Shown: positions 50,260-60,530 of the stretch, in pieces
Layout of the letters: each line of letters starts with the position of its first letter
Position numbering within the stretch: position 1 is the stretch's first letter
Assembly: GCA_009739215.1 (NCBI GenBank)
Contig: VSJF01000001.1
Location: 2,480,001-2,544,000, forward strand
DNA: 64,000 nt
DNA from: Floccularia luteovirens
Lineage: Eukaryota; Basidiomycota; Agaricomycetes; Agaricales; Squamanitaceae
Direction of reading: 5' to 3'
Notes under the pieces: model-generated
Told to the model about the DNA's origin: nothing
The model's input: only the letters and a program-made list of their open reading frames with translations
Database searches by the model: none
Program-made: the position numbers and the translations under genes

Positions 50260-50823
50260 CTATAGAGGACGGGGGAATGGTTTCCATTCATAATTCCACC
50301 CTGAGCGCATAGGTGTGTCGGTGGGTATGCGCAACTCGCGGGGGAAAAGTCCACGTATCCGGGCCTCCAAAGTTCGTACTTCCGTCGTCTTCAAAGTCCT
50401 CATTAAATTCATTTCGGCTGGACTACGTGCCCGGGGATCCTCTGCTTTGTTTGCTTCAAGAAAAAGGGTGGCATCGATGTTCTCCAGTTCCTCCATGGCC
50501 CTCCGCATGCACTCAAACTTTCTGGCCAGCTCCGCTTCACGTTGCTTCCGGAGATGTCTTTTGTGTAATAACCAAGCGCGCTCTATAGTTTCATGGGCTT
50601 GTTTGGATGGTATTGCAAATTGGAGTGCACGGCCAACGTCTGCTCTCCAAGTGCCAACAGGCGTCGCGCGATTCCTTATATTACTGGGATACAGAGCGCG
50701 ACGGATGATTTCGTTTCTCGGGTCGCCACTATGTTCTCCCTTTACAGCATACGCGCGTTTGAAGACTGAAGCTATGCAAAAAGCCGGTTTTGCCTTGCAT
50801 GGTCTAAGCAGAGAGATAGACAT
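50260..50823 (-). CDS. MRPL28: Mitochondrial large-subunit ribosomal protein mL40 (MRP-L28 family)
   Basis: Structural protein of the mitochondrial 54S subunit. A single exon of 187 codons, unusual here, where nearly all genes are split. The start MSISLLRPCKAKPAFCIASV is basic and hydroxylated like a mitochondrial presequence. Family blocks: DPRNEIIRRALYPSNIRNRA, HETIERAWLLHKRHLRKQRE, AELARKFECMRRAMEELE and the C-terminus LFPRELRIPTDTPMRSGWNYEW. It converges with CSN2 and is followed upstream by a gene-free stretch. Confidence 0.9.
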   Translation of the reverse strand: MSISLLRPCKAKPAFCIASVFKRAYAVKGEHSGDPRNEIIRRALYPSNIRNRATPVGTWRADVGRALQFAIPSKQAHETIERAWLLHKRHLRKQREAELARKFECMRRAMEELENIDATLFLEANKAEDPRARSPAEMNLMRTLKTTEVRTLEARIRGLFPRELRIPTDTPMRSGWNYEWKPFPRPL

Positions 50824-52629
50824 AATGTCGTGTAGACTGCAAATTTGGGATACAGTTTGTAGTAATTATTTTTGATCAAGAAAAAACAAATATCGCTTTC
50901 GGACAAAATAATATTCCCACGGTCCCCCTTTTGAATACGAGATCTATTCTGGACAGTCCGGGTATACTTTGTATATAGTACAGCTGTTGCGCACAAGGTG
51001 TTCCTCGAAATTCAGTTAGAAGTATAAGCGGGACTAAAACTGATGAAAAACCTCATTCGCATATCTGGAATGACTCGTCGTTATATTGGGGACCTGTTAT
51101 GAGTGCTGAGTGGGTTCAGTCCTAATACCTGGTAACCTGAGGCACACGGTAATTATTCCGTCTGTCAGCTTGAATACTAAACCGATGACTTAGCATACAA
51201 TATATCAGCTCGCATTGTATATTTTTCTCTCCTTGCCAATCAAAAATTCTGGCGATGCATCGATGAGCGTTGATATGTATGTCCCATTGCAGAATTTAAT
51301 TTCGAAAGAACATCAGGAAACCTGCATTTTCCTTGCCGCAATAGGTTTACGTGAAATATGCGGCTGGGGATCCGATTGGGCATACACACCCCTTGAAGAC
51401 CATGAACTTCTGATCAATACAAGCATTTCTAGCAAGTAAAACACACCCTTCTATGTGAAGTGACTGTGGCGTTTCGCGGACCTCAGATCACTCCATAATA
51501 TGTCCTAAAAAATATGGCTCAGCCGGAACTTCTTCTACCACGAGTCTTGCAGAGAGTGGTGGAGGCAGTGTGTTAATTATTATTATGGGAGAACTGGTAT
51601 TGAATATAGCTAGCCTTCTCTTCCTATATCCATGGATATTTCACTTCCGTCGGATATCTCTCCAGTTTCCGAGCGTCATTGCCCAATTGGTCCCGGTTTT
51701 ATGCAGCCATCCTCACTACATGGTCATATGCCAAGGGGTCACTGACCATGTTTCACCGTCATAAATGTGAAAAATGATTTGAACCCTGTTTTAATGTCTG
51801 AAACTTTTCTCAGGTGCATTTCTTCCAATTATTATACGAAACAACTTGATCCAATAGGATCGATTTTCCTTCCTGTCCGATGTGACTCAAAATACCTCTG
51901 AACCAATCCCGTCCACATAGACTCAGACCTGGAGACGCTGGTAAGGTTTTGAACTGGTTGTTCTCATCAGCGACCATAAATTACGTGCATTTATTTCGGG
52001 GTTTTTTACTTGCTGAATTTGGTAACACCGTTATGTTCTCCCTCAAGACTTGGTCTCGGGGGTGATTTATGAACTCATTGTCCGTTGTACAAAAGGTCGT
52101 GCTAACATGCGTACGCACGTCCCTTTTTGAGTCTAGATACTACAAGCATGTATGCTCCCTGTGGTTGAAGAAAGGCGGCCGCGGCTGTTGGTAGTTGGAA
52201 TATATCAAAATGCACTGACGATTGACCGCGAGGATGTCTCCACTGGCAATGGTTTGAATCGTGTTCCCTTCCTTCTGGCAAGACTGGTTGCTGCAATAAA
52301 GTCCCAGCAATTCGGCTCTTGGGTGAGTTGCTTAAACCAATGACCAGTTACAATCTGTTATCATAAAGAATCTTATAGCTGCTTTTGGGAGGCTCCAGTA
52401 TAGCAAAAAGAAAAGACGGCCAAATTACAGCTTGCCCTTCCGTAATGAACAACGCGCACGACGGTCAACTCGGGTAGCGCACACCTTCACGGAGAATGAA
52501 ATTGCGGTGGCTGATGTAATCTCTTCCAAATAGACTTGTCGGAGAATCAAAATTTAGGACTTCAACGCTACATTTTCAGTTGGAATGCTATTACTGTTCA
52601 GTCAACCGTGTCGGAGGCTTCAAAAAGTG
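50824..52629. other. Intergenic, 1.8 kb, no gene supported
   Basis: Lies upstream of mL40 (minus) and uL1m (plus), so both promoters are here. Open frames of 60-75 codons (for example at 51215-51439 and 52152-52343) have no recognisable motif and no convincing splice partners. No repeat or RNA gene noticed. Confidence 0.4.
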
Positions 52630-53698
52630 ATGCATAGTATTTGGCATTTCACCAGTTGCTAATAAAGAAACAGGACCTTTTCCTACAACAAGTTCGGTTG
52701 TTTTCTAGCAGTGGTAGTCTCCTCGCACGCCGTCAGCAACAGCCGAAGATACGTGTTCCTTCCAAGAAAGCTCTAGCTGCCAAATTCCGACGGAGAGCTG
52801 CTTTAGCTGCTAAGCTAGATGAGAAGAGGGAAAAGCTCTCATTGGTGGATGCAATAGCTGTTCTACGCGTTAGCACTTGAGTATGTTTTATGTTTTCTTT
52901 ATACTCAAAAAAACTTTAGGCTGTTGAAGTTGCTTCTCCGAACTCTACATATGAGCTTTTTATCAAAACACAGATCGGAAATGGTGTAGCTGTACCGAAA
53001 GGACGTGTCAATCTACCACGAGAAGCAAAACCCAAGGCTGAAGAGAAGATATTGGTTTTTGCTGAAGGCAGACAAGCAGAGGAAGCAAGGAAGGCAGGTG
53101 CTCATATCGTAGGGGGTCCAGAACTCATTGATGGGGTCAGTAATTTTCTATACAACGCAATACATTTAACGACTCTACAATAGATACTCAACAACCGCTA
53201 CCGTGCGAGCACAATCCTTTGTGCAACTTCCTTAATTAAAACAATCACGCCTAAACTGGGTCGTTTCCTTGGTCCTCTGGGTTTAATGCCATCTGAAAGA
53301 CGGGGGACGGTTACCGATGACATAGCTGGATATATTCAAAGATTGCATGGTAGTAGTGAATGGAGAGCGGACCGAACTGGCAATATCCGCACACCAATCG
53401 CCACGGTAGGCATGCCTCATGACACGTGTTTTAATGGCTTAATAGGTTCATTAGATGAATTTTCCTGTCGAAGACGTGGTCAGAAATTTCAGACACTTTT
53501 TAACATCTGTAAAGCGTGCGACTGGAAATACAAAAGATACTGAAACAGATCGTAAAGCAAAGAGCGCTGGTTCAAAGCCTGGTGTGTTTAAAAACCATCT
53601 CCATGATTTGTATTCTCACCAACTATATAGTGACTGCAATAACCAAAGTCATGCTAAGCTCGAGACAAGGTCCTGGAATACGAATTTCAGATTTTTGA
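52630..53698 (+). CDS. MRPL1: Mitochondrial ribosomal protein uL1m
   Basis: Large-subunit mitochondrial ribosomal protein of the L1 stalk. I place the start at 52630: a 7-nt exon ATGCATA followed by intron 52637-52692 (56 nt, GTATTT...CAAG), giving MHIRLFSSSGSLLARRQQQ, a typical mitochondrial presequence. Then KKALAAKFRRRAALAAKLDEK, LVDAIAVLRAVEVASPN, FIKTQIGNGVAVPKGRVNLP, EKILVFAEGRQAEEARKAGAHIVGG, LGRFLGPLGLMPSERRGTVTDD and PVEDVVRNFRHFLTSVKRATG, which follow L1 order; the final exon gives VTAITKVMLSSRQGPGIRIS. The family hallmark GPLGLMP is intact. About 290 residues. It converges with RSM22, 107 bp apart. Confidence 0.88.
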
Positions 53699-53805
53699 AT
53701 TCAATCTTAGACTTATCAATTATGGTGTTCAAGCGGATAATGTCAATGTAGCTTGTTACGTAAATAAATAGGTTTGGGGTTGAATAAATTGAACTTTTCT
53801 AAGCA

Positions 53806-56059
53806 TTAATCATCCCAAGCTTTGAGATTTCGGAAGTAATTTTGATTTCTTTTCGATTTCTTCTTATCACCGACCGCGTCAGAGATACCTCTATAACTAA
53901 TTGCAGACTTCCCTGCCTTTGAGTTGCGCCTCTTGCCGATGTCAGAGCCATTGGGAGCATTCAGATTATTGACCCCTTTAGTAAGAACCGACTGTTTACG
54001 TTCTTGGGGTGGATTTTTGGGAGGGTGAGGGAAGATATCGCCCCAGCTTGATTTTCGTGCATCGTAGTATGCTTGCTTGCCTTGAGATTTGGGAATTGTC
54101 ATGCGCATGATTTTACCTATAAAAAAAACGTGGATGAGAGTCATGCTTCCGAATGTTTATTTTTACCTACCTTCGGCCGTGCAGGCATCAAGGATGATGT
54201 GTCCACTTCTCTTGAGGGGAGGAAAAACGAGGCGAGGCCATTGGTATGCTTCTGACCGCAAAGTGGCCTGAACATCTTTCTGCATGGAGGGATCCTCTGG
54301 ATGACTCTCAGCATCCTGCGCAGTCTCGTTAAATTCGACTGCGTCACTATTTTTGGCATTGGAGGATGCAGTCTCAAAATCATCATGTAACATCAGCTCT
54401 TTAACTGGCATCTTTGACAGAAGCTCATTCTGTAAAACACGCTGCCCAACCTCCCCAATTCTACCAACATTTGTGGCCCTAGCAGCCGGCCTCATCCCTC
54501 GCTGTATCACAACATATGAGTACCCGACATCCTCGTGTCCGATGTTAGAGTGTTTAGTCAGCCGAACGAAAGATGGCCGTTGGATGCGTTGTTGAAAGCC
54601 GCAAACAAGAGAGGAACCAGGGTAATGTAAAGGACAAGCATTGTCATGGGGGCACTTTCTCGATTAATTAATATAGAACAAAATTTCGTCCTATGTTTGA
54701 GACTCACAGGTGCAACAACATGTGTTCCTCGGACAACACTAGGTACTCCATCTTCCATTTCTCGCCTTCCAGATTTTAGAAGATATTCTCTTGCTTCTGC
54801 GATAGCATCAAAGCCATTGTTAGTATTGTGGTCTATGAGAACCTAGACAGATCTATTGACATCATACAGAATATGCTGTTGATAGATTGAACGAACTATG
54901 ACATGCGCCCCACTTTCCCACATTTCTTTGACCATGGTTTTCCGTGCCAATGGAGAGGATAATGTTGAAAGCATGAATGCGGATAATGCCAGGGTATCAC
55001 TTCCATCCGACGGCTTTAACATGCCATTTTCCTTGAATGTTTTCTGCCAGGATACCAAAGTACCACCCAGATCGATATCTGTTAATTGTTTCAATATTCT
55101 TCTTTGTTATAGAAATATTAAAACACTTACTTCGTAGTAGGCGTCTGGCAATACCTGTTAATCCTTCACGTTTCTCTATTCCAACAAATGATTCAAATGT
55201 TGCGTCTGCTGCATTAAGATGTCGTATATCGTCTACTTTTGAGGAAATTGCACTTTGGAATGAATATAGGGAAGCCCTGAATTGAATTATTAGTAAAACA
55301 CGAGAAATAAATCATTTTCACATACCAAAGTCCTGGACCTGTTCCTGCCCCCCAGTCAATTACATGTTTTGGCTGCCATGTAGGCCCCAGCCTTCTTTTC
55401 ACATGATCAAGTACTGAGTATATTGCAGAATAATGTGCTGGTAAAGCAACAGAAGCAAATGCAGCCCCATCTCGCTCAGCATGTCGAGCTGCCTGAAGAC
55501 GCGAACGATATTTCTTGTCATAATTAGTGTCCCAGCTATCTTGAGTGTGACGATCAGAACCATTGTCCAAGAATAGCCGTTTTGCATCGCTATGAAGTTG
55601 AGACTTATCGGACTCTGCTAGGGGATTCAGAAAATAAATTTACATGTTTGTACAGTTCAACTCACCAGCGATAATTTTATTGATAGATGTTTGAAGTTGG
55701 ATAGGAAGTATGACTGCTCCGACTTGTTGACTGCCGAACAAGGCAGCTGGAGATTTTCTATGTTGTATATCTTCAGCTTCGTCATTATAAGCATCAATTC
55801 CTGTCGAATTGACAGCCTGCGTCGTTTGAATCGTATGATATATTTCTAATTCCTTCGGAGCATACAGAGATTTATGTTGGTGATGTTGAGTTAGCGATAA
55901 GTCTACATCGTCCAGAAGAGCTTGCAAGCTGGAATCAAGATGGAGAGGAGGATTAGTTGGTAACCTTCGAGTACGTGATGTAGAGCTGAAGAACAATAAG
56001 TTTGTGTGATTAGAATATTTAAAACAACGGAAGGCAGCTTTGCGGGATGCCCGAAGCAT
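53806..56059 (-). CDS. RSM22: RSM22/METTL17-family mitochondrial ribosome assembly protein
   Basis: Methyltransferase-like factor needed for the mitochondrial small ribosomal subunit. Start MLRASRKAAFRCFKYSN is a mitochondrial-type presequence. Then YHTIQTTQAVNSTGIDAYND, PAHYSAIYSVLDHVKRRLGP, the SAM-binding-like HVIDWGAGTGPGLW, LALSAFMLSTLSSPLARKTMV, VLIDHNTNNGFDAIAEAREYLL, and APCPHDNACPLHYPG...CGFQQRIQRP, the cysteine motif that in human METTL17 binds an iron-sulphur cluster. Next VIQRGMRPAARATNVGR, WPRLVFPPLKRSGHIILDAC and a basic tail ending NYFRNLKAWDD. Introns are 50-60 nt. About 640 residues. Divergent from the USP39 homologue with 107 bp between starts, so the two share a very short promoter. 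Confidence 0.92.
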
Positions 56060-56166
56060 TAAATTTGAAGTTCATGGATCAGAAATTTAGCGCGACAGAT
56101 ATTTATTTCGTTACGTAATCAGTGTTATTTCCTCCAACCTCGCGGGTATTTGAAATAAACTCTCAA

Positions 56167-58097
56167 ATGGCTGGAGATACCCAGCAGAAAATAACTGAAA
56201 ATGATGTTCAAGACACGGCCCTTATGGAAAGACCAGTCAAAAGAGCCCGCATATCGCGAGACGAGGGTGGCGAAACTACTTCCAACCCGTTAACACAATC
56301 TGATTCTGAAGAGGAGGAAATGGCAGAAGAACCACGAGGAGATGTGCGTGCGTCAGATCTGTACTTGGATACGGTGAGCGAATTCAATATGATTTATTCG
56401 TCGCAACTCAAGTCCTGCAGATCAACAGGGCTATTCTCGATTTTGACTTTGAAAAAGTGTGCTCGGTTTCGCTTTCTAATATAAACACATATGGATGTCT
56501 CGTGTGTGGAAAATATTTCCAAGGAAGGGGTAGGAATTCTTATGCATATGCTCATTCTATCCATGATGATCACCATGCATTCATCAACTTGGAAACTACA
56601 AAGGTAGGGATAAATATACAACCACTTCAACAAGATTAATCCAAGTATTGAGCATGTAGGTTTACGTCTTGCCTGATGGATACCATGTCTCGGACCCATC
56701 CTTGGAAGATATATCATACGTTCTTTCACCTATCTTCACACCTAGCTCTATATCACATTTATCTTCTCCTGCTCATCTTGGCAAGCTGTCGTATGATCTG
56801 GCCCACAAACCATATTTACCAGGATTTGTTGGCCTTAACAATATCAAAAGAAACGACCACATGAATGTTATCATCCACTCTCTTTTGCACATCCCGCCCC
56901 TGCGAGATTACCTACTACTCTCTAACTTCCGCGGCAAGGAATCCGAACTGTTGAAACGATTCGCTGGACTTGCTAAGAAACTCTGGAATCCGCGCTTATT
57001 CAAGAGTCAAGTCAGTCCACATGAATTCTTACAAGAAGTGAACCGAGCAAGTGGTGGAAAATTTCGCCTGGAGCAGCAGGGTGACCCTGTTGACTACCTA
57101 GGCTGGCTTCTCAACCGTTTACATAGAGATTTGGGTGGCACCAAGAAAAATTCTAGTGCGTCAACTGTATATGGATGTAGCTCTATCACCGACCTTTGGA
57201 TCTCACACCAGGCATCATTTTTGCAACCTTTCAAGGAGAACTTCGAGTCGAAACGCAACAGGTCCTCGTGCGACCTGATTCCGGAGAGAACGATAAACCT
57301 CGCTTTGATATCGACCGAGGTAAGCACTTCATTAGAGTAACACTTAGACAGTGACAGTGCTAAGTTAATGTCAACAGATATTAAAACTTCTGTGTCACCA
57401 TTTCTCTTCCTAGCGGTTGATCTCCCTCCACCACCCCTGTTCCAGGATGCCGTCGAAAAGAACATTATTCCGCAAGTCAGTATATACTCCATACTGGCCA
57501 AATATGATGGAAAAACTACACAGGTGAGCTTTTCTTAACATAGATGTGAAACTATCTGAAACGTTACTTATAGGAATCAGCCGGACATCTGCGGAGGTTT
57601 AAATGTCAGAAATTACCTCAATATATTATTCTACATTTCAAGCGTTTCACAAAGAACGCATTTGTTGAAGAGAAAAATCCTACAATTGTGAATTTCCCAC
57701 TGCGGGGCTTAGATTTCAGCGATTGTGAGCCGCCCGTAATAACCATGCATATTTTTTGTGCCTCACATCAAACTATTCTCTCCCAGACGTTGATACCCAA
57801 TCTCCGGAAATATCTACAATATACGATCTGATCGCAAATGTAACTCACGAATCTGTGGCTGGAACCACGCGTGATAAAGAAAACACGATCTGGAAAGCGC
57901 ACATTCGAGCAGCCGGTGGAGGTGGAGATAATGAAAAATGGTTCATGATCCAAGATTTGATCGTGGAGGAGATAAGGAAGGAGATGATATTCCTAGGAGA
58001 GACTGTTTTACAGGTACATAAAATTTCCTGAACCATTAGAGCAATTTATCACATTTTCTTACAGATCTGGGAGCGCCGAGGGAATCATCAAGTCTAA
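56167..58097 (+). CDS. SAD1: USP39/Sad1 homologue, U4/U6.U5 tri-snRNP protein
   Basis: Splicing factor stabilising the tri-snRNP; a ubiquitin-protease fold without activity. Start MAGDTQQKITENDVQD (a longer in-frame non-ATG extension is ignored); an acidic linker; then INRAILDFDFEKVCSVSLSN and the UBP zinc finger YGCLVCGKYFQGRGRNSYAYAHSIHDDHHAF. The protease-like part has LPGFVGLNNIKRNDHMNVIIHSLLHIPPLRDYLL, where the catalytic Cys box is replaced by NDHMN, as expected for USP39; FRLEQQGDPVDYLGWLLNRLH; TFQGELRVETQQVLVR; FLFLAVDLPPPPLFQD; LPQYIILHFKRFTKNAF; and the C-terminus WERRGNHQV. The intron with donor GTGCGT near 57156 rejoins as NSSIIFATFQGEL. About 490 residues. Confidence 0.93.
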
Positions 58098-58248
58098 AAC
58101 CCACCAGAAAAAAGGGGCGCATATAAACATGCCACACTTAAACGCTAAATCATGAACACAATTTGATAACTTTATCTCGATCGAGGCTCAGGCTGTCATG
58201 GACATAGGTTGTATTAGCCATCATCGGCCCTAGGCAGTCAATTGTTAA

Positions 58249-58537
58249 TCATTTGGTAACATCAACTTTTGCGTCAGACACAGGAATATCTGGACCAGGT
58301 ACAGAATCTTTTCTTTGAGAGTTCGCTCTAAAGACATCAAAGACAATGAGTTGGTTCATTTTGATGCGCTTAAAATGGACATACAATTGCAGCTCTCCTA
58401 GTATCAAGGGTTTGAATATGTACACGCCAGAGATGACGCCTGTATCAACAAGAAAGTCGACATTCAATTAAGCTACTATAGCACATAAGCTAACCTGTTG
58501 TGGCAGCAACTGCTAAAGGAAGTATTCGTCGGAACAT
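58249..58537 (-). CDS. 58-residue single-pass microprotein, PIGBOS-like
   Basis: Three exons: 58537-58495, 58439-58385, 58327-58249, joined by GT-AG introns of 55 and 57 nt. The product starts MFRRILPLAVAATTGVISG, continues VYIFKPLILGELQLANS, and ends with a polar tail SDAKVDVTK. Start MFRR, one hydrophobic helix with GxYxFxP, and a charged tail match the layout of animal PIGBOS1, a 54-residue mitochondrial outer-membrane protein. Homology is inferred from this short similarity only. The second intron is 57 nt, in frame and without a stop, so retention would give a 77-residue form. Convergent with SAD1. Confidence 0.65.
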
Positions 58538-58617
58538 AGAACAAGTTTTAACAGAAATATAACAAAACAACGACAAGCGATCACTTTATGTCGGACTTTG
58601 AATTTCAGTTTTGCAAC

Positions 58618-59163
58618 TCAGCGACGCAAGTGATTATTTGAAATATATGTATTACGATTACTAGGTACTGAACTGCAACTGTCAATAGAATAAAAGACGT
58701 TCGGATGATACGAAAATATCAAGTCAATTTGATAGCCTTGTAACGAGTATCCGTCAGACCTCAAGTTTGTGTCAATGAATCCGTGTTTCGTTACCTCATA
58801 TGCTCTCTGAGCAGCCGCTTCTTTGGCAACCGCCTTCTGCATTCCTGTTCCAGTTCCTTTGATTTCTCCATCAACTAAATATAGGAGTTCGAGAAAGGCA
58901 AAAGTGTAGGGAAGAAATTGACTTACTCTTACAGTGTATTGTCCATACTTGCTCATGGGAGGGTCCGGAGGGAACTTCCACCCAACTTAGAAGGTGCAGT
59001 TGTCCTTGGCCTTGCAAATCTAAGCGTGATGATGAGTATATGCAATTAATTAGCAGAAGTGAGGGTCATACAGTTGTGTAAAGTGGTAATGGGATCTAGA
59101 GATAGTAGAGGTTAAATACAAAGTGGCTTTCCAGAAGCTTGAAGTTAAGGACTCACTTGTCAT
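58618..59163 (-). CDS. Stand-alone dsRNA-binding miniprotein A
   Basis: About 126 residues in four exons. Exon 1 is only seven bases (59163-59157, ATGACAA); splicing yields MTNPITTLHNYLQGQGQLHL, then SWVEVPSGPSHEQVWTIHCK, then after an intron IDGEIKGTGTGMQKAVAKEAAAQRAYEV. This is one complete double-stranded-RNA-binding domain: alpha1 TTLHNYLQ, three strands, and alpha2 with the basic QKAVAKEAA end that contacts the RNA backbone. The tail from TKHGFIDTN to the stop is unrelated and polar, so the true stop could be nearer if an intron was missed. No catalytic domain is attached. A second such gene lies about 1 kb upstream on the same strand. Function unknown; regulators of Dicer, ADAR or antiviral RNA sensing have similar single domains. 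Confidence 0.75.
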
Positions 59164-60133
59164 GTTCGCTCGAGTTCAATATACAGTAGGAGGTTTCTGT
59201 ATCAGCTTTGAAGAGATGCAGAGCCCTTTTGTAGTTTTCTTCATACAGTACCTGGTCATTAATCAATACATAGGCGTCTGTTTTGATTAAAATTGAGTAC
59301 CTAGATCTTGTATTGCTCGGGACATAGTGTGCTCTTTAGACACCCATGAATTTCAGCACTGTCAAATATGATGTTGACCGTGTTGCGCGGGCCTGAACAT
59401 GACGCTGTGGCATTCCGTCCGTCTATTTTCGAAACCCACAGCAATATCACAATTTAAGATCCTATCGACCCGATCAATAAGAACATAATTGTATAGTATA
59501 ACCCGCCTTGCATAGCTAGAAGTATAAGATAAAGCGCCAGAGATCAAACGCGCGGCTGTTACATCTGAATCAATCATGATGATATGATGTGTCCAGAAAA
59601 TGCGTCGTTCAGCCATAGCTCATAGCACCTGACTCGGAACCGCCTGATCCATTGAACCACTTTTTTTCCAATCCAAGGACATGTGGGAGTGATTACGGGG
59701 AGAATGTACCCGACTTCATTGACGTGACGCCTGATAACTCCCTGAAGCTAATAGGCTCAGGGGTTCGGCTAAAGATACTCTGATGGCCGCAGCATCATTC
59801 ACATCCTTTATGGACGCGAAAGAAAGCTGTCAGGTTCCATGCTAGCTGACAACAATGAATAAATTGTTTAGGGAAGATTTCGCGAAGTTCTTACATCCCA
59901 ATACTATTGTCCAAACATCCACATTAGTATCGCTGTGATAAAGACAGAAGGCATTTGCAAGATATAGTTTGCCAACACAAGGAGTTCATATCGTCTTAAG
60001 GTACTGATGGGCTCCTCATTTAGGGCTTGATTAAAGTCAAAGTCAGAATTGTTATATTAAGAAATGATTCATGAAATCTTTTGGAACAGTAAAGGCGAGC
60101 CACCCTAATTTGGGGGTGGGGAGGTTAGCTGTA
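59164..60133. other. Intergenic between the two dsRBD genes
   Basis: About 970 bases. An 85-codon open frame on the minus strand (59362-59616) has no motif and does not splice convincingly into either dsRBD gene; I treat it as chance. This stretch should contain the promoter of miniprotein A and the 3' UTR of B. Confidence 0.4.
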
Positions 60134-60530
60134 TCAAACTTCTTCCTCTAGCAGTGATTTCAAAGCCTCTGTTGCGGCAATATTCTTCGCAATATGTTTG
60201 CGGCTGGCAGAGCCTATTCCTCGCACCTTCCCGTCAACTATAGGTGAGGTCGATCAACCGTAGTAGATGAAAACACAACTGAATAAATCACTTTTGCAAG
60301 AACATGTCCATAACGGAGCATTGTTCGGACCTGAGATTTTGTCAACCCAGCTGAGAGATGCTAGGCGGTTTTTGTTCTGAAGGTCTAGTACGTGAGTTAT
60401 GAGAAGTCGATACGAGGTTGAATATCGAAGTGATATCCTACAGTTGTTTAATCCGGAAGTTCCTTCTGCTACACTCTTGCAGGTGAGTTTGAGCGTTCTG
60501 TAAGTGCAATGAAAACTTACCGTTGGACAT
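60134..60530 (-). CDS. Stand-alone dsRNA-binding miniprotein B (paralogue of A)
   Basis: About 77 residues, little more than one dsRNA-binding domain. Exon 1 (ATGTCCAACG, from 60530) and an intron of 52 nt ending GTGTAG give MSNAEGTSGLNNYLQNKNRL; then ASLSWVDKISGPNNAPLWTC, SCK, intron, IDGKVRGIGSASRKHIAKNIAATEALKSL and the end LEEEV. Compared with A, the introns inside NYLQ and inside CK-IDG sit at identical positions and phases, so the genes are tandem duplicates. The RNA-contact helix here is RKHIAKNIAA. No other domain. Sequence identity with A is low outside core positions, indicating an old duplication or fast change. Confidence 0.75.

Noticed and set aside
51215..52343. Several 60-75 codon open frames between mL40 and uL1m
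   Set aside because: None has motifs or consistent splicing; expected by chance in this length.
56820..56920. Loss of catalytic cysteine in SAD1 as a mutation
   Set aside because: USP39/Sad1 proteins normally lack it, so this is a family trait.
59362..59616. 85-codon open frame between the dsRBD genes
   Set aside because: No motif and the frame does not join either neighbour.
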